A DNA stretch of 64,000 bases from an uncultured Bacteroidales bacterium (lineage in GTDB: Bacteria > Bacteroidota > Bacteroidia > Bacteroidales > F082). Below are positions 19,618 through 30,100 of this stretch, piece after piece. Position 1 is the stretch's first letter. Each line of letters begins with the position of its first letter. The position numbers were made by a program, and so were the translations under genes. Below the pieces are notes generated by a model. That model saw only the letters and a list, made by a program, of their open reading frames with translations, was not told the DNA's origin and made no database searches. The DNA lies in contig CAMYYD010000007.1 of NCBI GenBank assembly GCA_947303395.1, positions 62,001 through 126,000 on the forward strand, read 5' to 3'.

Positions 19618-20540
19618 GTGTTATATCTGATTGCCCTCAAAATCCTGTCCTTCCCCCTGAAATCCTTCAAAATTTCAACGTTTTTAAATCCCATTACAAA
19701 ACAGAGATTTTTCATCTCTTTGCCGAATTTTTCATTGATTTCAAACCAGATTTCGCCGGCAGGTTTTAGGGTTTTCTGCGCAAATTCCAAAATTTTTCTG
19801 TAAAAAATCAAAGGATCATTATCGGGAACAAACAAGGCTGTTGAAGGTTCGTAATCCAAAACATTTGCCCGCATCTCGTTTTTCTCGCTTTCGCAAACAT
19901 ATGGGGGATTGCTGACAATGATATCATATTGACTATCAATCAATTCTTGGTTTTTAGGATTCAAAATATCATCCTTTATAAAATTGACATTAACATCATT
20001 TGCTTCAGCGTTCTTTTTTGCAATTTCCAACGCCTTCTCAGAAACATCAACGGCTGTTACTGTACTGTCTTTCAATAATTTTGCCAGACTGATGGCAATG
20101 CATCCTGAACCGGTTCCGATATCCAAAATGGAATCTGGTAGAGACGATGTGCACATCGTCTTTACATTGCATCCCGTTGGGACAAGGCATGCCTTGTCCC
20201 AACAGGTTGCAATATTTTTTACCATTTCTTCTGTCTCTGGCCTCGGAATCAACACTCCGTCTTCAACCATAAACCGCAACCCACAAAATTCCGTCTCACC
20301 TATTATATATTGTATCGGTTTGTTTTTCAACAATTCCTTCACAGCAAAATGCAACGTCAACAGCTCCGATTCGCTCAAACGAAGCTCAGGTTCCATCGCA
20401 ATTTTCACTCTGTCGATATTGAAATAATGCTCCAACAAAATCATTATCAATGCATTAGCTTCATTGGAATCGTAAATTTTCTCCAACTCACTTGCATAAT
20501 ACCTGCGACAATCCCGAACTAAATTTGATGACGTTTTCAT
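19614..20540 (-). CDS. prmC: Release factor glutamine methyltransferase PrmC (HemK) with palindrome-derived insertion
   Basis: 308 residues. PrmC methylates the Gln of the GGQ motif in peptide release factors RF1/RF2 using S-adenosylmethionine. An N-terminal helical domain (about 1-90) is followed by the LIPRPETEEMV motif (98-107), the SAM-binding motif ILDIGTGSGCIAI (138-150), and the substrate-binding NPPY motif. Between PETEEMV and motif I, about residues 113-135 (WDKACLVPTGC...SSLPDS) are encoded by two 28-nt palindromes at 20138-20203, inserted in frame in a normally short, variable linker. The stop codon also comes from a palindrome. A -7 box lies only four bases before the ATG, so the message is probably leaderless. 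Confidence 0.92.
   Translation of the reverse strand: MKTSSNLVRDCRRYYASELEKIYDSNEANALIMILLEHYFNIDRVKIAMEPELRLSESELLTLHFAVKELLKNKPIQYIIGETEFCGLRFMVEDGVLIPRPETEEMVKNIATCWDKACLVPTGCNVKTMCTSSLPDSILDIGTGSGCIAISLAKLLKDSTVTAVDVSEKALEIAKKNAEANDVNVNFIKDDILNPKNQELIDSQYDIIVSNPPYVCESEKNEMRANVLDYEPSTALFVPDNDPLIFYRKILEFAQKTLKPAGEIWFEINEKFGKEMKNLCFVMGFKNVEILKDFRGKDRILRAIRYNT
20138..20165. repeat. 28-nt palindrome (family P28) inside prmC, copy 1
   Basis: Arms GTAGAGACGATGTG and CACATCGTCTTTAC, one G-T wobble. The first eight bases are identical to the 19590 element (GTAGAGAC) while the core differs yet stays self-complementary. Confidence 0.85.
20176..20203. repeat. 28-nt palindrome (family P28) inside prmC, copy 2
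   Basis: Arms GTTGGGACAAGGCA and TGCCTTGTCCCAAC are perfectly complementary. It is 10 bases from copy 1. In the prmC frame it encodes residues around 113-122 (WDKACLVPTG). Confidence 0.85.
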
Positions 20541-20544
20541 ATTG

Positions 20545-20552
20545 CAAAGTTA
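20545..20552 (-). promoter_or_regulatory. -7 promoter box of prmC
   Basis: The minus strand reads TAACTTTG and then CAATATG. Only four bases separate the box from the start codon, which implies a transcript starting at or next to the ATG. Confidence 0.55.
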
Positions 20553-20561
20553 TAAAATTCT

Positions 20562-20720
20562 CACGCAGAACTCGCAGAAAACGCAGAAATTTTAGTTTGC
20601 CAAATAATATAGTTCGCAAGCGAACAGAATTCGCAGAACCAATCTGCGAGATCGGATTGCTTTAGCAATCAAATCAATATGGAAGAATTATTCTGCGAAA
20701 TCTGCGAGATCTGCGAGAAA
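20562..20720. repeat. Degenerate CGCAGA / TCTGCG repeats between prmC and the YigZ gene
   Basis: The short words CGCAGAA (near 20570, 20582, 20631) and TCTGCGA (near 20652, 20692, 20701, 20711) occur in opposite orientations, interrupted by two small hairpins (GTTCGC-AA-GCGAAC and GATTGC-TTTA-GCAATC). The in-frame extension of the downstream gene through this stretch (EICEICE) is repeat-derived, not protein. Confidence 0.5.
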
Positions 20721-20726
20721 AAATAC

Positions 20727-20734
20727 TATCTTTG
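20727..20734 (+). promoter_or_regulatory. -7 promoter box of the YigZ/IMPACT gene
   Basis: TATCTTTG is followed by CATC and the ATG at 20739. The box sits four bases from the start codon, predicting a leaderless mRNA and excluding the longer in-frame start at 20679. Confidence 0.65.
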
Positions 20735-20738
20735 CATC

Positions 20739-21353
20739 ATGTTATTCGAGGATTCATATAAAATCGTGACTACGAAAGGCGAGGGGCTTTACAAAGAGAA
20801 AGGCTCGAAGTTTATCGCTGAGGCGTTTCCTGTTCATTCGGAAGCTGAAGTGAAGGAACGTGTTGCCGAAATCCGCAAAAAATATTTCGACGCGAAACAT
20901 CATTGCTACGCCTTCATGATCGGTCCCGACAAAGCGTGCTACCGCTCGAGCGACGATGGCGAACCTTCAGGAACCGCTGGCAAACCTATTCTGAATCAAA
21001 TACTTTCGAAAGATGTGACGAATGTCTGTGTTGTCGTTACACGTTACTTCGGCGGACAACTTCTTGGCGTTCCAGGTCTCATCAATGCCTACAAAACCTC
21101 AGCGCGCGAAGCCCTCGACAACTGCACCGTTGTTGAAAAAACCATCGACGAAGTCTATAGCCTCGAATTCGACTACCCGCTCCTCAATGAGGTGATGCGA
21201 ATCCTCAAAGACGAAAATCTTGAACAACAGAACCCAAAATTCGAACTCCGTTGCTATCTCGAAATCTCAATCAGACAAAGCGATTCCGACAGAATTGTTG
21301 AAAAACTGAGGCGTCTCTACGGAGTTGATGTGAAATACCTTAAAACCATTTAA
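20739..21353 (+). CDS. YigZ / IMPACT family protein (UPF0029)
   Basis: 204 residues, starting MLFEDSYKIV at the ATG behind the -7 box. The N-terminal UPF0029 domain is clear from GLYKEKGSKFIA, HHCYAFMIG and the family signature DDGEPSGTAGKPIL near 70-83, followed by RYFGGQLLGVPGLI. The C-terminal ~70 residues form the DUF1949-type ferredoxin-like domain. Family members relate to the eukaryotic IMPACT regulator of translation; the bacterial role is unsettled. It is divergent from prmC. Confidence 0.9.
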   Translation: MLFEDSYKIVTTKGEGLYKEKGSKFIAEAFPVHSEAEVKERVAEIRKKYFDAKHHCYAFMIGPDKACYRSSDDGEPSGTAGKPILNQILSKDVTNVCVVVTRYFGGQLLGVPGLINAYKTSAREALDNCTVVEKTIDEVYSLEFDYPLLNEVMRILKDENLEQQNPKFELRCYLEISIRQSDSDRIVEKLRRLYGVDVKYLKTI

Positions 21354-21538
21354 AATCAAATAATTACGCTGAATTTTGCCCTGATTTTTGCAAATTCCTC
21401 GTAATTTATACCAAAAAAAATTAATAATCAATACAAAAAAAATATTTTTATTAACTTTTTTATGTTGATATTTGTAAAGTCGTTTTGAGACCAAAATGAT
21501 AATTATAATCACTTGATATTTAAATACTTGATAAATTG

Positions 21539-22975
21539 ATGAGCAAAAATTTGTACGAGATTTGGAATGAATGCCTCGCGATGATTCGGGAGAACGTTCC
21601 GCCGCAAGCTTATTCGACTTGGTTCGAGCCGATTAAGCCTGTCGACTTCAGGAACGGTCTGCTCACCATCCAGGTGCCTTCCGATTTCTTCTACGAATAT
21701 CTGGAAACTCGTTTCATCAAAGTGATAAAAGCCACCATCCGCAAGGTTTTGGGTCCAGAAGGAAAACTCGAATATTCCATCATGATGGACAACAACGAGA
21801 ACAAACCTGTGGTGGTGAAACAGCCGTCGGTGGACCGCACCAACACCAAAAATCCGCCGAAACAGATTCAAATCGACTTCGAAAAAGCCGAGTCGGCAAT
21901 GCCTAATCCGTTTGTTCTGCCTGGTATTAAGAAGATTAATATCGAGTCGAACCTCAACGAAAACTACTGCATGGAGAATTTCGTGGTGGGCGAGTGCAAC
22001 CGCGTGGCTTACGAAGCAGGTCAAGCTGTGGCGAAAAACCCTGGAAGAACCTCGTTTAACCCGATGTTCGTGTTCAGTCCGACCGGCATGGGAAAAACGC
22101 ATATTTGTCAGGCTATCGGTCTCGAAACGAAGAAACATCATCCTGAACTGACGGTGCTTTACGTCAACGCGGAACAGTTCCTAATGCAGTTCCAGGCCTC
22201 ATGCCGTAACAATAGCTCGAAGAGCAGCCGCGACGACTTTGTGCATTTCTACCAGATGATTGACGTGCTCATCATCGACGATATCCAGTATCTCTCGGGC
22301 AAACCGAAGACTCAGGACACGCTTTTCCATATCTTCAACCACCTGCAGCAGACCGGCAAACAGTTGATTTTCACCTGCGACAAGCCGCCTGCGGAGATTA
22401 AAGACATGGAACAAAGGCTTATCTCGCGTTTCAAATGGGGACTTTCGGCCGAGATGTCGATGCCTGACGTGGAGACTCGCCGTAACATCCTGAAACGCAA
22501 GGCATATAACGAAGGTGTGGAACTGCCTGAAGACGTGGTGAACTACATCGCCGAAAATATCAAGACCAACGTCCGCGAGATGGAAGGTTTCCTGATTTCA
22601 CTCATCGCGCAGTCGTCGCTCAACAGAAAAGCCATCACCATTAGCCTCGCGAAACAGATGGTGGAACGTTTCGTGAATAACTCAAGTCGCGAAATCACAA
22701 TAAGTTACATCATCAGCGCAGTGTGTGAGGAGATGGGAACATCGCAAGCCGATTTCTTCACAACGACCAGAAAACGCAACGTGGTGCAGGCGCGCCAGCT
22801 CTCGATGTATTTCGCCAAAAAATATACCAAAGCCTCCCTTATAGTGATAGGTGAGCAGTGTGGAGGCAAAGACCACGCCACCGTTATCCACTCGCTGAAG
22901 ACGGTCACCAACCTTCTCGATACCGACAAACAGTTCCGCGCAATCGCTGATAAGATTGAGCAGACACTTCAATAA
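21539..22975 (+). CDS. dnaA: Chromosomal replication initiator DnaA
   Basis: 478 residues from the ATG at 21539 (a TTG three bases earlier is in frame but less likely). Domain I (about 1-85) opens LYEIWNECLAMI. The AAA+ domain has its P-loop near residues 179-186 (SPTGMGKT), Walker B in LIIDDIQYL, and the sensor region SRFKWGLSAEM. Domain IV carries the DnaA-box-binding signature GGKDHATVIHS. The P-loop is unusual: the first glycine of GxxxxGKT is Ser. An AT-rich stretch (21354-21538) precedes the gene, but I see no TTATNCACA-type boxes there, so no origin is claimed. dnaN is not adjacent. Confidence 0.95.
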   Translation: MSKNLYEIWNECLAMIRENVPPQAYSTWFEPIKPVDFRNGLLTIQVPSDFFYEYLETRFIKVIKATIRKVLGPEGKLEYSIMMDNNENKPVVVKQPSVDRTNTKNPPKQIQIDFEKAESAMPNPFVLPGIKKINIESNLNENYCMENFVVGECNRVAYEAGQAVAKNPGRTSFNPMFVFSPTGMGKTHICQAIGLETKKHHPELTVLYVNAEQFLMQFQASCRNNSSKSSRDDFVHFYQMIDVLIIDDIQYLSGKPKTQDTLFHIFNHLQQTGKQLIFTCDKPPAEIKDMEQRLISRFKWGLSAEMSMPDVETRRNILKRKAYNEGVELPEDVVNYIAENIKTNVREMEGFLISLIAQSSLNRKAITISLAKQMVERFVNNSSREITISYIISAVCEEMGTSQADFFTTTRKRNVVQARQLSMYFAKKYTKASLIVIGEQCGGKDHATVIHSLKTVTNLLDTDKQFRAIADKIEQTLQ

Positions 22976-22981
22976 ATCATT

Positions 22982-23719
22982 ATGAATCAACAGTTTGGGA
23001 AATTGTATCTCCTCCCTGCGTTGCTCGGTGCGACCTCGGCGGAACAGGTCATTCCTGCAGGCACACTCGATGTCGTCAGAACCCTGCGTTTCTTTGTGGT
23101 CGAAAACGTCCGCACAGCCCGTCGCATGCTCAGCAAGATGCACATGCCTTGTCCTATCGACGAGCTTGAATTTGTGGAACTCGACAAGCACAATCCCACG
23201 AATCCCGACCTGTTGACATATCTCGGCAAAGCCCTTGACGGTCAGGATGTTGGACTGATGTCGGAGGCCGGAACGCCATGTGTCGCCGACCCAGGCGCGT
23301 TGATTGTTGAGCTTGCGCATCAGGCAGGCATTCAGGTCGTCCCGTTGACGGGTCCCAACGCCATGATTCTCGCATTGATGGCTTCGGGTTTCAACGGGCA
23401 ATCGTTCTGCTTCCACGGCTACCTCCCGATAAAAAATCCGGAACGCATTCAGAAGATAAAATCGCTTGAAAGACAATCACTTGCTAATGATGAAACCGAA
23501 CTTTTCATCGAGACTCCGTTCCGCAACAATGCCATGATCGAGGAGCTGGTGAAAAACTGTCATCCGAGCACCATGCTCTGTGTGGCGTCGAACATCACCA
23601 TGGAAGACGAAAAAATCGTCAGCAAACCTATATCAGATTGGAAATCAATAAAATACGACTGGAATAAAAAACCTGCGGTGTTTTTGATTTATTGCCCGAA
23701 ATTCCGCAAGAAATATTAA
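22982..23719 (+). CDS. RsmI-like SAM-dependent methyltransferase (tetrapyrrole methylase fold)
   Basis: 245 residues. The tetrapyrrole-methylase signature MSEAGTPCVADPG lies near residues 94-106, followed by PLTGPNAMILALMASGF and FHGYLP, as in 16S rRNA (cytidine-1402) 2'-O-methyltransferase RsmI. It is shorter than E. coli RsmI (about 286) and begins at KLYLLPALLG rather than the usual GTLYVVATPIGN, a Bacteroidota variant form. rRNA methylation is therefore the best guess, but the exact site is unproven. It is six bases downstream of dnaA and probably co-transcribed. It overlaps the convergent small gene by four bases. Confidence 0.8.
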   Translation: MNQQFGKLYLLPALLGATSAEQVIPAGTLDVVRTLRFFVVENVRTARRMLSKMHMPCPIDELEFVELDKHNPTNPDLLTYLGKALDGQDVGLMSEAGTPCVADPGALIVELAHQAGIQVVPLTGPNAMILALMASGFNGQSFCFHGYLPIKNPERIQKIKSLERQSLANDETELFIETPFRNNAMIEELVKNCHPSTMLCVASNITMEDEKIVSKPISDWKSIKYDWNKKPAVFLIYCPKFRKKY

Positions 23720-24036
23720 ATTATTTCCCTTAACATCGTTATCACGCTCTCTTCCGCTTCGGCGAATCTTCCGTCGAAGAAAAACGCCTTTCTCATTCGC
23801 TCGAAATGATTTTGTCGGTCGAGTTCATCCTTGATATACAACGTCTTATGCTCGCTGATTGTCGTCATTCGACCTGATTCGTTGTCGGCCTCGAAGCCGT
23901 TATACACTCTCACAAACGTCTCGGGGTCGCTTTTCGCGCCCATCGCAATCAGGTCCTGTTTTGTGATGTCGAAATCTTCTTCCGCTGCCAGCAGCAGGCA
24001 ATAAATCTCAAATTCCTCGCGTGATAAGTTTTTCAT
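23716..24036 (-). CDS. Small acidic protein of unknown function
   Basis: 106 residues from the ATG at 24034-24036, selected because a -7 box (TAACTTTG on the minus strand, 24056-24049) stands 12 bases ahead; the longer frame beyond that start is AT-rich leader. The protein is helical and acidic (REEFEIYCLLLAAEEDFDIT, ERMRKAFFF, EESVITMLREII), with no signal peptide or membrane helix. The AAEED...ITKQDL spacing faintly recalls TerB-like helices, but I cannot assign it. It is convergent with the methyltransferase gene and divergent from the giant gene at 24114. Confidence 0.7.
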   Translation of the reverse strand: MKNLSREEFEIYCLLLAAEEDFDITKQDLIAMGAKSDPETFVRVYNGFEADNESGRMTTISEHKTLYIKDELDRQNHFERMRKAFFFDGRFAEAEESVITMLREII

Positions 24037-24045
24037 AAAATTTTT

Positions 24046-24075
24046 TTGCAAAGTTAAAAAAGATTTGTATATTTG
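24046..24075 (+). promoter_or_regulatory. Promoter of the first giant T9SS gene; overlaps a divergent promoter
   Basis: TTG at 24046-24048 and TATATTTG at 24068-24075 have a 19-bp spacer. The minus-strand -7 box of the small gene (24049-24056) lies within this spacer, so the two promoters share DNA and could exclude each other. Confidence 0.65.
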
Positions 24076-24113
24076 CAGATTAATTGTGTAAATATAAATT
24101 GGTTGTAATTGGT

Positions 24114-27100
24114 ATGAGAGGAAAATATATATATAATGCTGCATTTAGAGCAATGCTGCTTGCTGTCATGCTAGTGATATTAGGTATTACTAAGGTTTGT
24201 GCAGAGCAATTTGTTCTTGGCCATCTAAGGTATTCAACTTCAGGTACAAATACAGTTTCTTGTATTGGACATGCATTTAGTAGTGATGAAGCTGTTGGTT
24301 ATCTTATCATTCCCAGTAGTATTTTTTATAATGGGAAATACTGGACAGTGACAGCCGTCGGTGGATTTTCAGGATATACGAGATTGACAGGCGTTAGTAT
24401 TCCAAATTCTGTTACTAGTATAGGAAACTATGCGTTTAGTGGCTGTACAGGGTTTAGCGGAAATTTAAATTTACCAACTTCTTTGACGTCTATTGGTATC
24501 GAATCGTTTTGGGGATGTACTGGTTTTAATGGAACATTAACAATTCCGGAATCGATAACAGATATTGATATTACTGCATTTGCTGGAACAAACTTTACGG
24601 CTGTATATTGGAATGCTGTCAATTGTAATGACATCACTTGTGGATATACAAACTTTTATGGTTATTACATTTATAATTCGACACATTATTACGGTTTGTT
24701 GGCGGCTTGTTCTAACTTAAGATATGTATATGTAGGCGCTAATGTTCAGAGATTGCCTGCATATTCGTTATACGGATGTTCGCAGGTTACGACAATTACA
24801 TCTCAGGCCGAGACGCCTCCTGCGGCAAGCAATTATGTGTTTAATGGTGTTAATACAGGTATCAATGTCAAGGTTCCGTGTGGTAAATCCGGAGCTTATC
24901 AATCAGCGCAAGGATGGAGCGTGTTTCCTATTGTGGAAGGCGATGAATGCGAATATTTGATAACAGGATTGGCCGACCCGGCATATGCGGGTACTGTTTC
25001 TGGTAGTGGAACATACAATAATGGTTCTACATGTACATTGACTGCTAATCCTAATGCGGGTTACACGTTTATAGTCTGGACGGAGAATGGAACACAAGTT
25101 TCTACGGATGCTTCCTATACATTTACTGCAAAAAGCGATCGATTGCTGATAGCACATTTTCAACAGCAGTTATATACAGTTAATGTTTCACATTTTCCAT
25201 CAGCTGGTGGTACTGTAACTGGTGGTGGTACATTTACTTATGGCAATTCATGCACTGTTACTGCCACACCGAATTCCGGTTTCCATTTTGTCAATTGGAC
25301 GGAGAATGGAACACAGGTGTCAACAAATGCCACATATACTTTTAATGTGACAGATTCAAGAGATTTGGTGGCAAATTTCGTATTGGACAACATCGGCCCT
25401 GAACAAATCGTATTTGCTGATGCTAATGTTAAAGCAATTTGTGTTGAGAATTGGGATACTAATGGAGACGGTGAGCTTAATTATGATGAGGCAGCTGCTG
25501 TGACTACAATTGGTACGGAATTCGAAGGAAACACGGCAATAACCAGTTTTGATGAATTCCAATATTTTACTGGTGTAACAACACTTACGGGAGGAACAAA
25601 ACCTACTGGTCATCCGACTGTCATAGTGCAATATGGTGCCTTTTATTATTGTTCGAATTTGACATCAATTATAATACCAGAGAGTGTTACAGATATTAAG
25701 AATTATGCTTTTGCCGGATGTATGGGACTGACATCTTTGACTATTTATGCAGAAATACCGCCGACAACAGGAACCTATACATTCAATAATGTCGACAAAT
25801 CAATACCTGTCTATGTTCCTTGTGCTTATATGAATGCTTATATTGCGGCATCAGGATGGAATGAGTTTACGAACTATCAGGGAATAAATTGTATTTATCA
25901 TGAAATAGCTGTATCAGCAAATCCATCTGAAGGTGGTACTGTGGCTGGAGGTGGTACTTATGTACAAGGGGTAAGCTGCACATTAACGGCGACATTCAAT
26001 AGTGGCTATGTTTTTGTTAATTGGACCGAAAATGGCATTCCAGTTTCAACTAATGCCACTTACACATTTACTGTAACTGAAGATAGAACACTGGTGGCGA
26101 ATTTTAATTCGTTTAATGTAGATGATGTAATAACTTTTGCTGATGATAATGTTAAGGCAATCTGTGTTGCCAATTGGGATACTAATGAAGACGGTGAGTT
26201 GAGTTATGCGGAAGCAGCAGCGGTGACAACATTGAATCAAGTGTTTCAAGGAAATACAACAATAACAAGTTTTGATGAGCTTCAGTATTTTACAGGTTTG
26301 ACAGAATTAAGGGGATATGCGGCAAATCATTTGATAGGTAATACTAACTATTTTACTTATCATGGCGATTTTCGTGGATGTTCTAATCTATCATCTATAG
26401 TAATACCACAAAACATTGTAGTCATAGGACCTGGTTACGTATTTGAAAACTGCTCAACTCTTACATCAATTGAAATTCCGAATTCGGTTGTTTCTATGGG
26501 GAATTGTCTGTTTAGGGGGTGTGCCAGTCTGAATACGGTTGTTATTGGTAATTCTGTTGAATCAATCGGTAATCAATCTTTCTATGAATGCTCTAATCTA
26601 TCTTCATTAACAGTTTATGCTATAACGCCACCAACATTGGGTACCGATGTGTTTTATAATGTGGTAAAAACAATTCCAGTACACGTATATGAAACCACTA
26701 TTCCAGCCTATCAATCTGCGTCGGGATGGAGCGAGTTTACCAATTTTCATGGTATGAATTGTCAAAACTATGAAATTAGTGTTACTGCGAACCCATCTAA
26801 TGAAGGAACAGTAGTAGGGGATGGTATATATGCTCATGGAGAAACTTGTACTTTGTCGGCGACTCCTAATGCCAGTTATTCATTTGTTAGTTGGACAGAA
26901 AATGGAATTCTAGTGTCAACTAAAACAAACTACACATTTAGCGTAACTGATTCGAGAATATTGGTCGCAAATTTCGCTGAGGAGAATCAAGGCAATATCT
27001 CTTTCGCTGATGAAAATGTTAAAAATATATGTGTTAGCAATTGGGACACAAATGGGGATGGAGAATTAAGCTATGCTGAAGCGGCGGCTGTAACAAGTTT

Positions 27101-30100
27101 GAATTATAAGTTTCAGAATAATAACACTATAACTAGTTTTGAAGAACTGCAATATTTTACAGGACTGACTGAGATAACAGGACGTACTGAGCAAACTGTG
27201 TATGGAATTCACAATATTATAACAAGCTATTATGGGGATTTTAAGAGTTGTAACTTATTAACAAAAATAGTTATTCCAAATAGTGTGTCGATAATTAAAC
27301 CTAATGCTTTTAAGAGTTGTTCGAGTTTGACGTCATTAGTAATATATGACCAGGTCGTGTCTATTAATTCAAATGCTTTTAATAATTGCAATGGATTGAC
27401 ATCTATTACCGTTTATGCAGAGGTGCCACCAACATTAGGAAATTATGTGTTTAGTGGCGTGGATAAAAGTATTCCGGTATATGTTCCAGTTGGCAAAGTT
27501 GGAGTGTATCGTATGGCATCGGGATGGAGCGAATTTACTAACATTCAGGAAATACCGATACCAAGTTATGAAATCATTGCCACCATCAATCCATCAGAAG
27601 GAGGCATAGTGACAGGTGGCGATACTTATAATCATGGAACTTTGTGTACACTGGAGGCTGTGCCAAATGTTGGATACCATTTCGTCAATTGGACTGAAAA
27701 TGGTGATGAGGTGTCAACTGATGCTGTTTACACATTTGAAGTGACGGGAGAGAGATCTTTGGTGGCTAACTTCAGCCTTAATAGTTATGTAATTACTGTA
27801 TCAGCCAATCCAACAGAAGGAGGCACAGTGACAGGTGGCAATACCTATTTTCATGGAACATCGTGTACTGTGACAGCGACGACTAATGCTGATTATCTTT
27901 TCGTATATTGGACTGAGAATGGAGATTATGTTTCAGCTGATGAAGAATACACATTTACGGTTACAGAATCGAGAGATTTAGTTGCGAATTATATTCTTAA
28001 TATTTCTGATATTACTGCATCTGTTTTTCCAGCAAATGGAGGGTCGGTTACAGGTGCAGGGATATACACTAATGGCACTTCGTGTACGCTGACAGCTACA
28101 GCCAACGTGGGCTATACATTCGTGAATTGGACTGAGAATGGAAATAGTGTTTCAACTGATGCCGAATACACATTTACTGTGACAGAAGCAAGGACATTAG
28201 TGGCCAATTTCAGTCTTAACATATACTCTGTCAATGCTACTGCAAATCCGATAACAGGTGCGACTATTACAGGTGTTGGCAATTACACGCATGGGACATC
28301 GTGTACATTGACCGTAATAGCTAATGATAGTTATACCTTTATAAATTGGACGGAAAATGGAGAACAAGTTTCCAATGATACTGAATATAGTTTTGTAGTT
28401 ACCGAGACGAGAAACTTGGTGGCTAACTTGATTGAGAATATTACCTTCGCCGACCCTGTCGTCAAATCTCTCTGTGTCGCAAACTGGGATACCAATGGCG
28501 ATGGCGAACTGAGCTATGCTGAAGCTGCTGCTGTAACCGATTTGGGCGAGGTGTTTAGAGGTAAGCATGATATTACTTCATTTGATGAGTTACAGTATTT
28601 TACAGGATTAACAGAAATAGCGGATAATGCGTTTAGATATTCAATTTCATTGTCTTCAATCACATTTCCAAACACGATTACAACAATTGGTAGTTATGCG
28701 TTTTATCAGTGTTATGATTTGCTATCAATTGTAATACCTAGTTCTGTTACAATGATTGAAGATAATGTTTTCGGATTTACTCAGAATTTGGCACATATTG
28801 CAGTTGATCCGAATAACGCGGTTTATGATTCAAGAAATGATTGTAATGCAATTATCAACTCAACAACTAATGCGTTGCTTGTAGGTTGCTATAACACAAC
28901 GATACCAAACACTGTTACGACAATTGAACGTTATGCTTTTATGGATTGTGAGAATCTTACATCTATCATAATACCGAATTCGGTAACTACGATCGAATCA
29001 GAAACATTCTATGGCTGTTCAAGTTTGACATCAATCACAATTCCTAGTTCTGTGACAGAGATAGGTTCTCATGTATTCGCTGGTAATAATCTTGCGCAAA
29101 TTGTTGTTGAACAGGGTAATACCCATTATGATTCAAGAGAGAACTGCAATGCTATAATTAATTCTGAAACTAATGCCTTGATTGTCGGTTGTAAGAACAC
29201 TATTATTCCAAATACAGTGACAAAAATTGCAAGTAGTGCTTTTTATGCTTGTGATGGATTGACTTCAATTGTTATTCCACAAAATGTTACTGAATTAAGT
29301 TATTTAGCATTTTATTGCTGTATGAATCTAGACTCAATAACATTGAATTGTGTTGTTCCTCCTACAGTAGGAGAAAATGCATTTGGTGCAGTTGACAAAT
29401 CTATTCCAGTATATGTCCCTTGCAATACCTCCGCATCTTATGCCTCCGCAATCGGTTGGAATGAATTTACCAATATTCAGGAAATACTTTGTGTAAACAT
29501 TGAAGCTACAGCAAATCCTACAATAGCTGGCATAGTTACTGGTGGTGGTAATTATTATAAGGGAGTGGAATGTACACTGAATGCAGTGGCAAACGAAGGG
29601 TATATGTTTGAGAGCTGGACCGAAAACGGAGTGTTTGTTTCGGATAATCCTGAATATACATTTACTGTCAACGAAGACAGGACATTGGAAGCTAATTTCA
29701 TCAGTACGCAAACCACCCAACTCTTCTCCGGTTGGAACTGGTGGTCGACCTATATCGAGATGGATGGTTTTAACGGACTGGAATATCTTGAGAATACAGT
29801 AGGAGATCTTGGCATTTGCATTAAATCGCAGGTGTGCGCAGTGGTAAATTATTTTCCGGCTACAGGCGAAAGTTTCTGGTTTGGCGATGATATCGTAATT
29901 GACAACGAAAACTGTTATATGATTGACGTCACCGACGATTGTCTCGTGCAATTGGATGGCGATAAAGCCAATCCTGCCGACCACCCGATAAGAATCAAAC
30001 CTAACTGGTCGTGGATAGGCTATGTCGACAATGTTGTGCGAGATGTCAACACGGCACTTGAAGGCTTTGATGCGAGCAATGATGACGTGATAAAGAGCAA

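Noticed and set aside
21354-21538. Possible replication origin upstream of dnaA
   Set aside because: The stretch is AT-rich, but no clear DnaA boxes of TTATNCACA type or iteron pattern could be read, so it does not meet the standard for an origin call.
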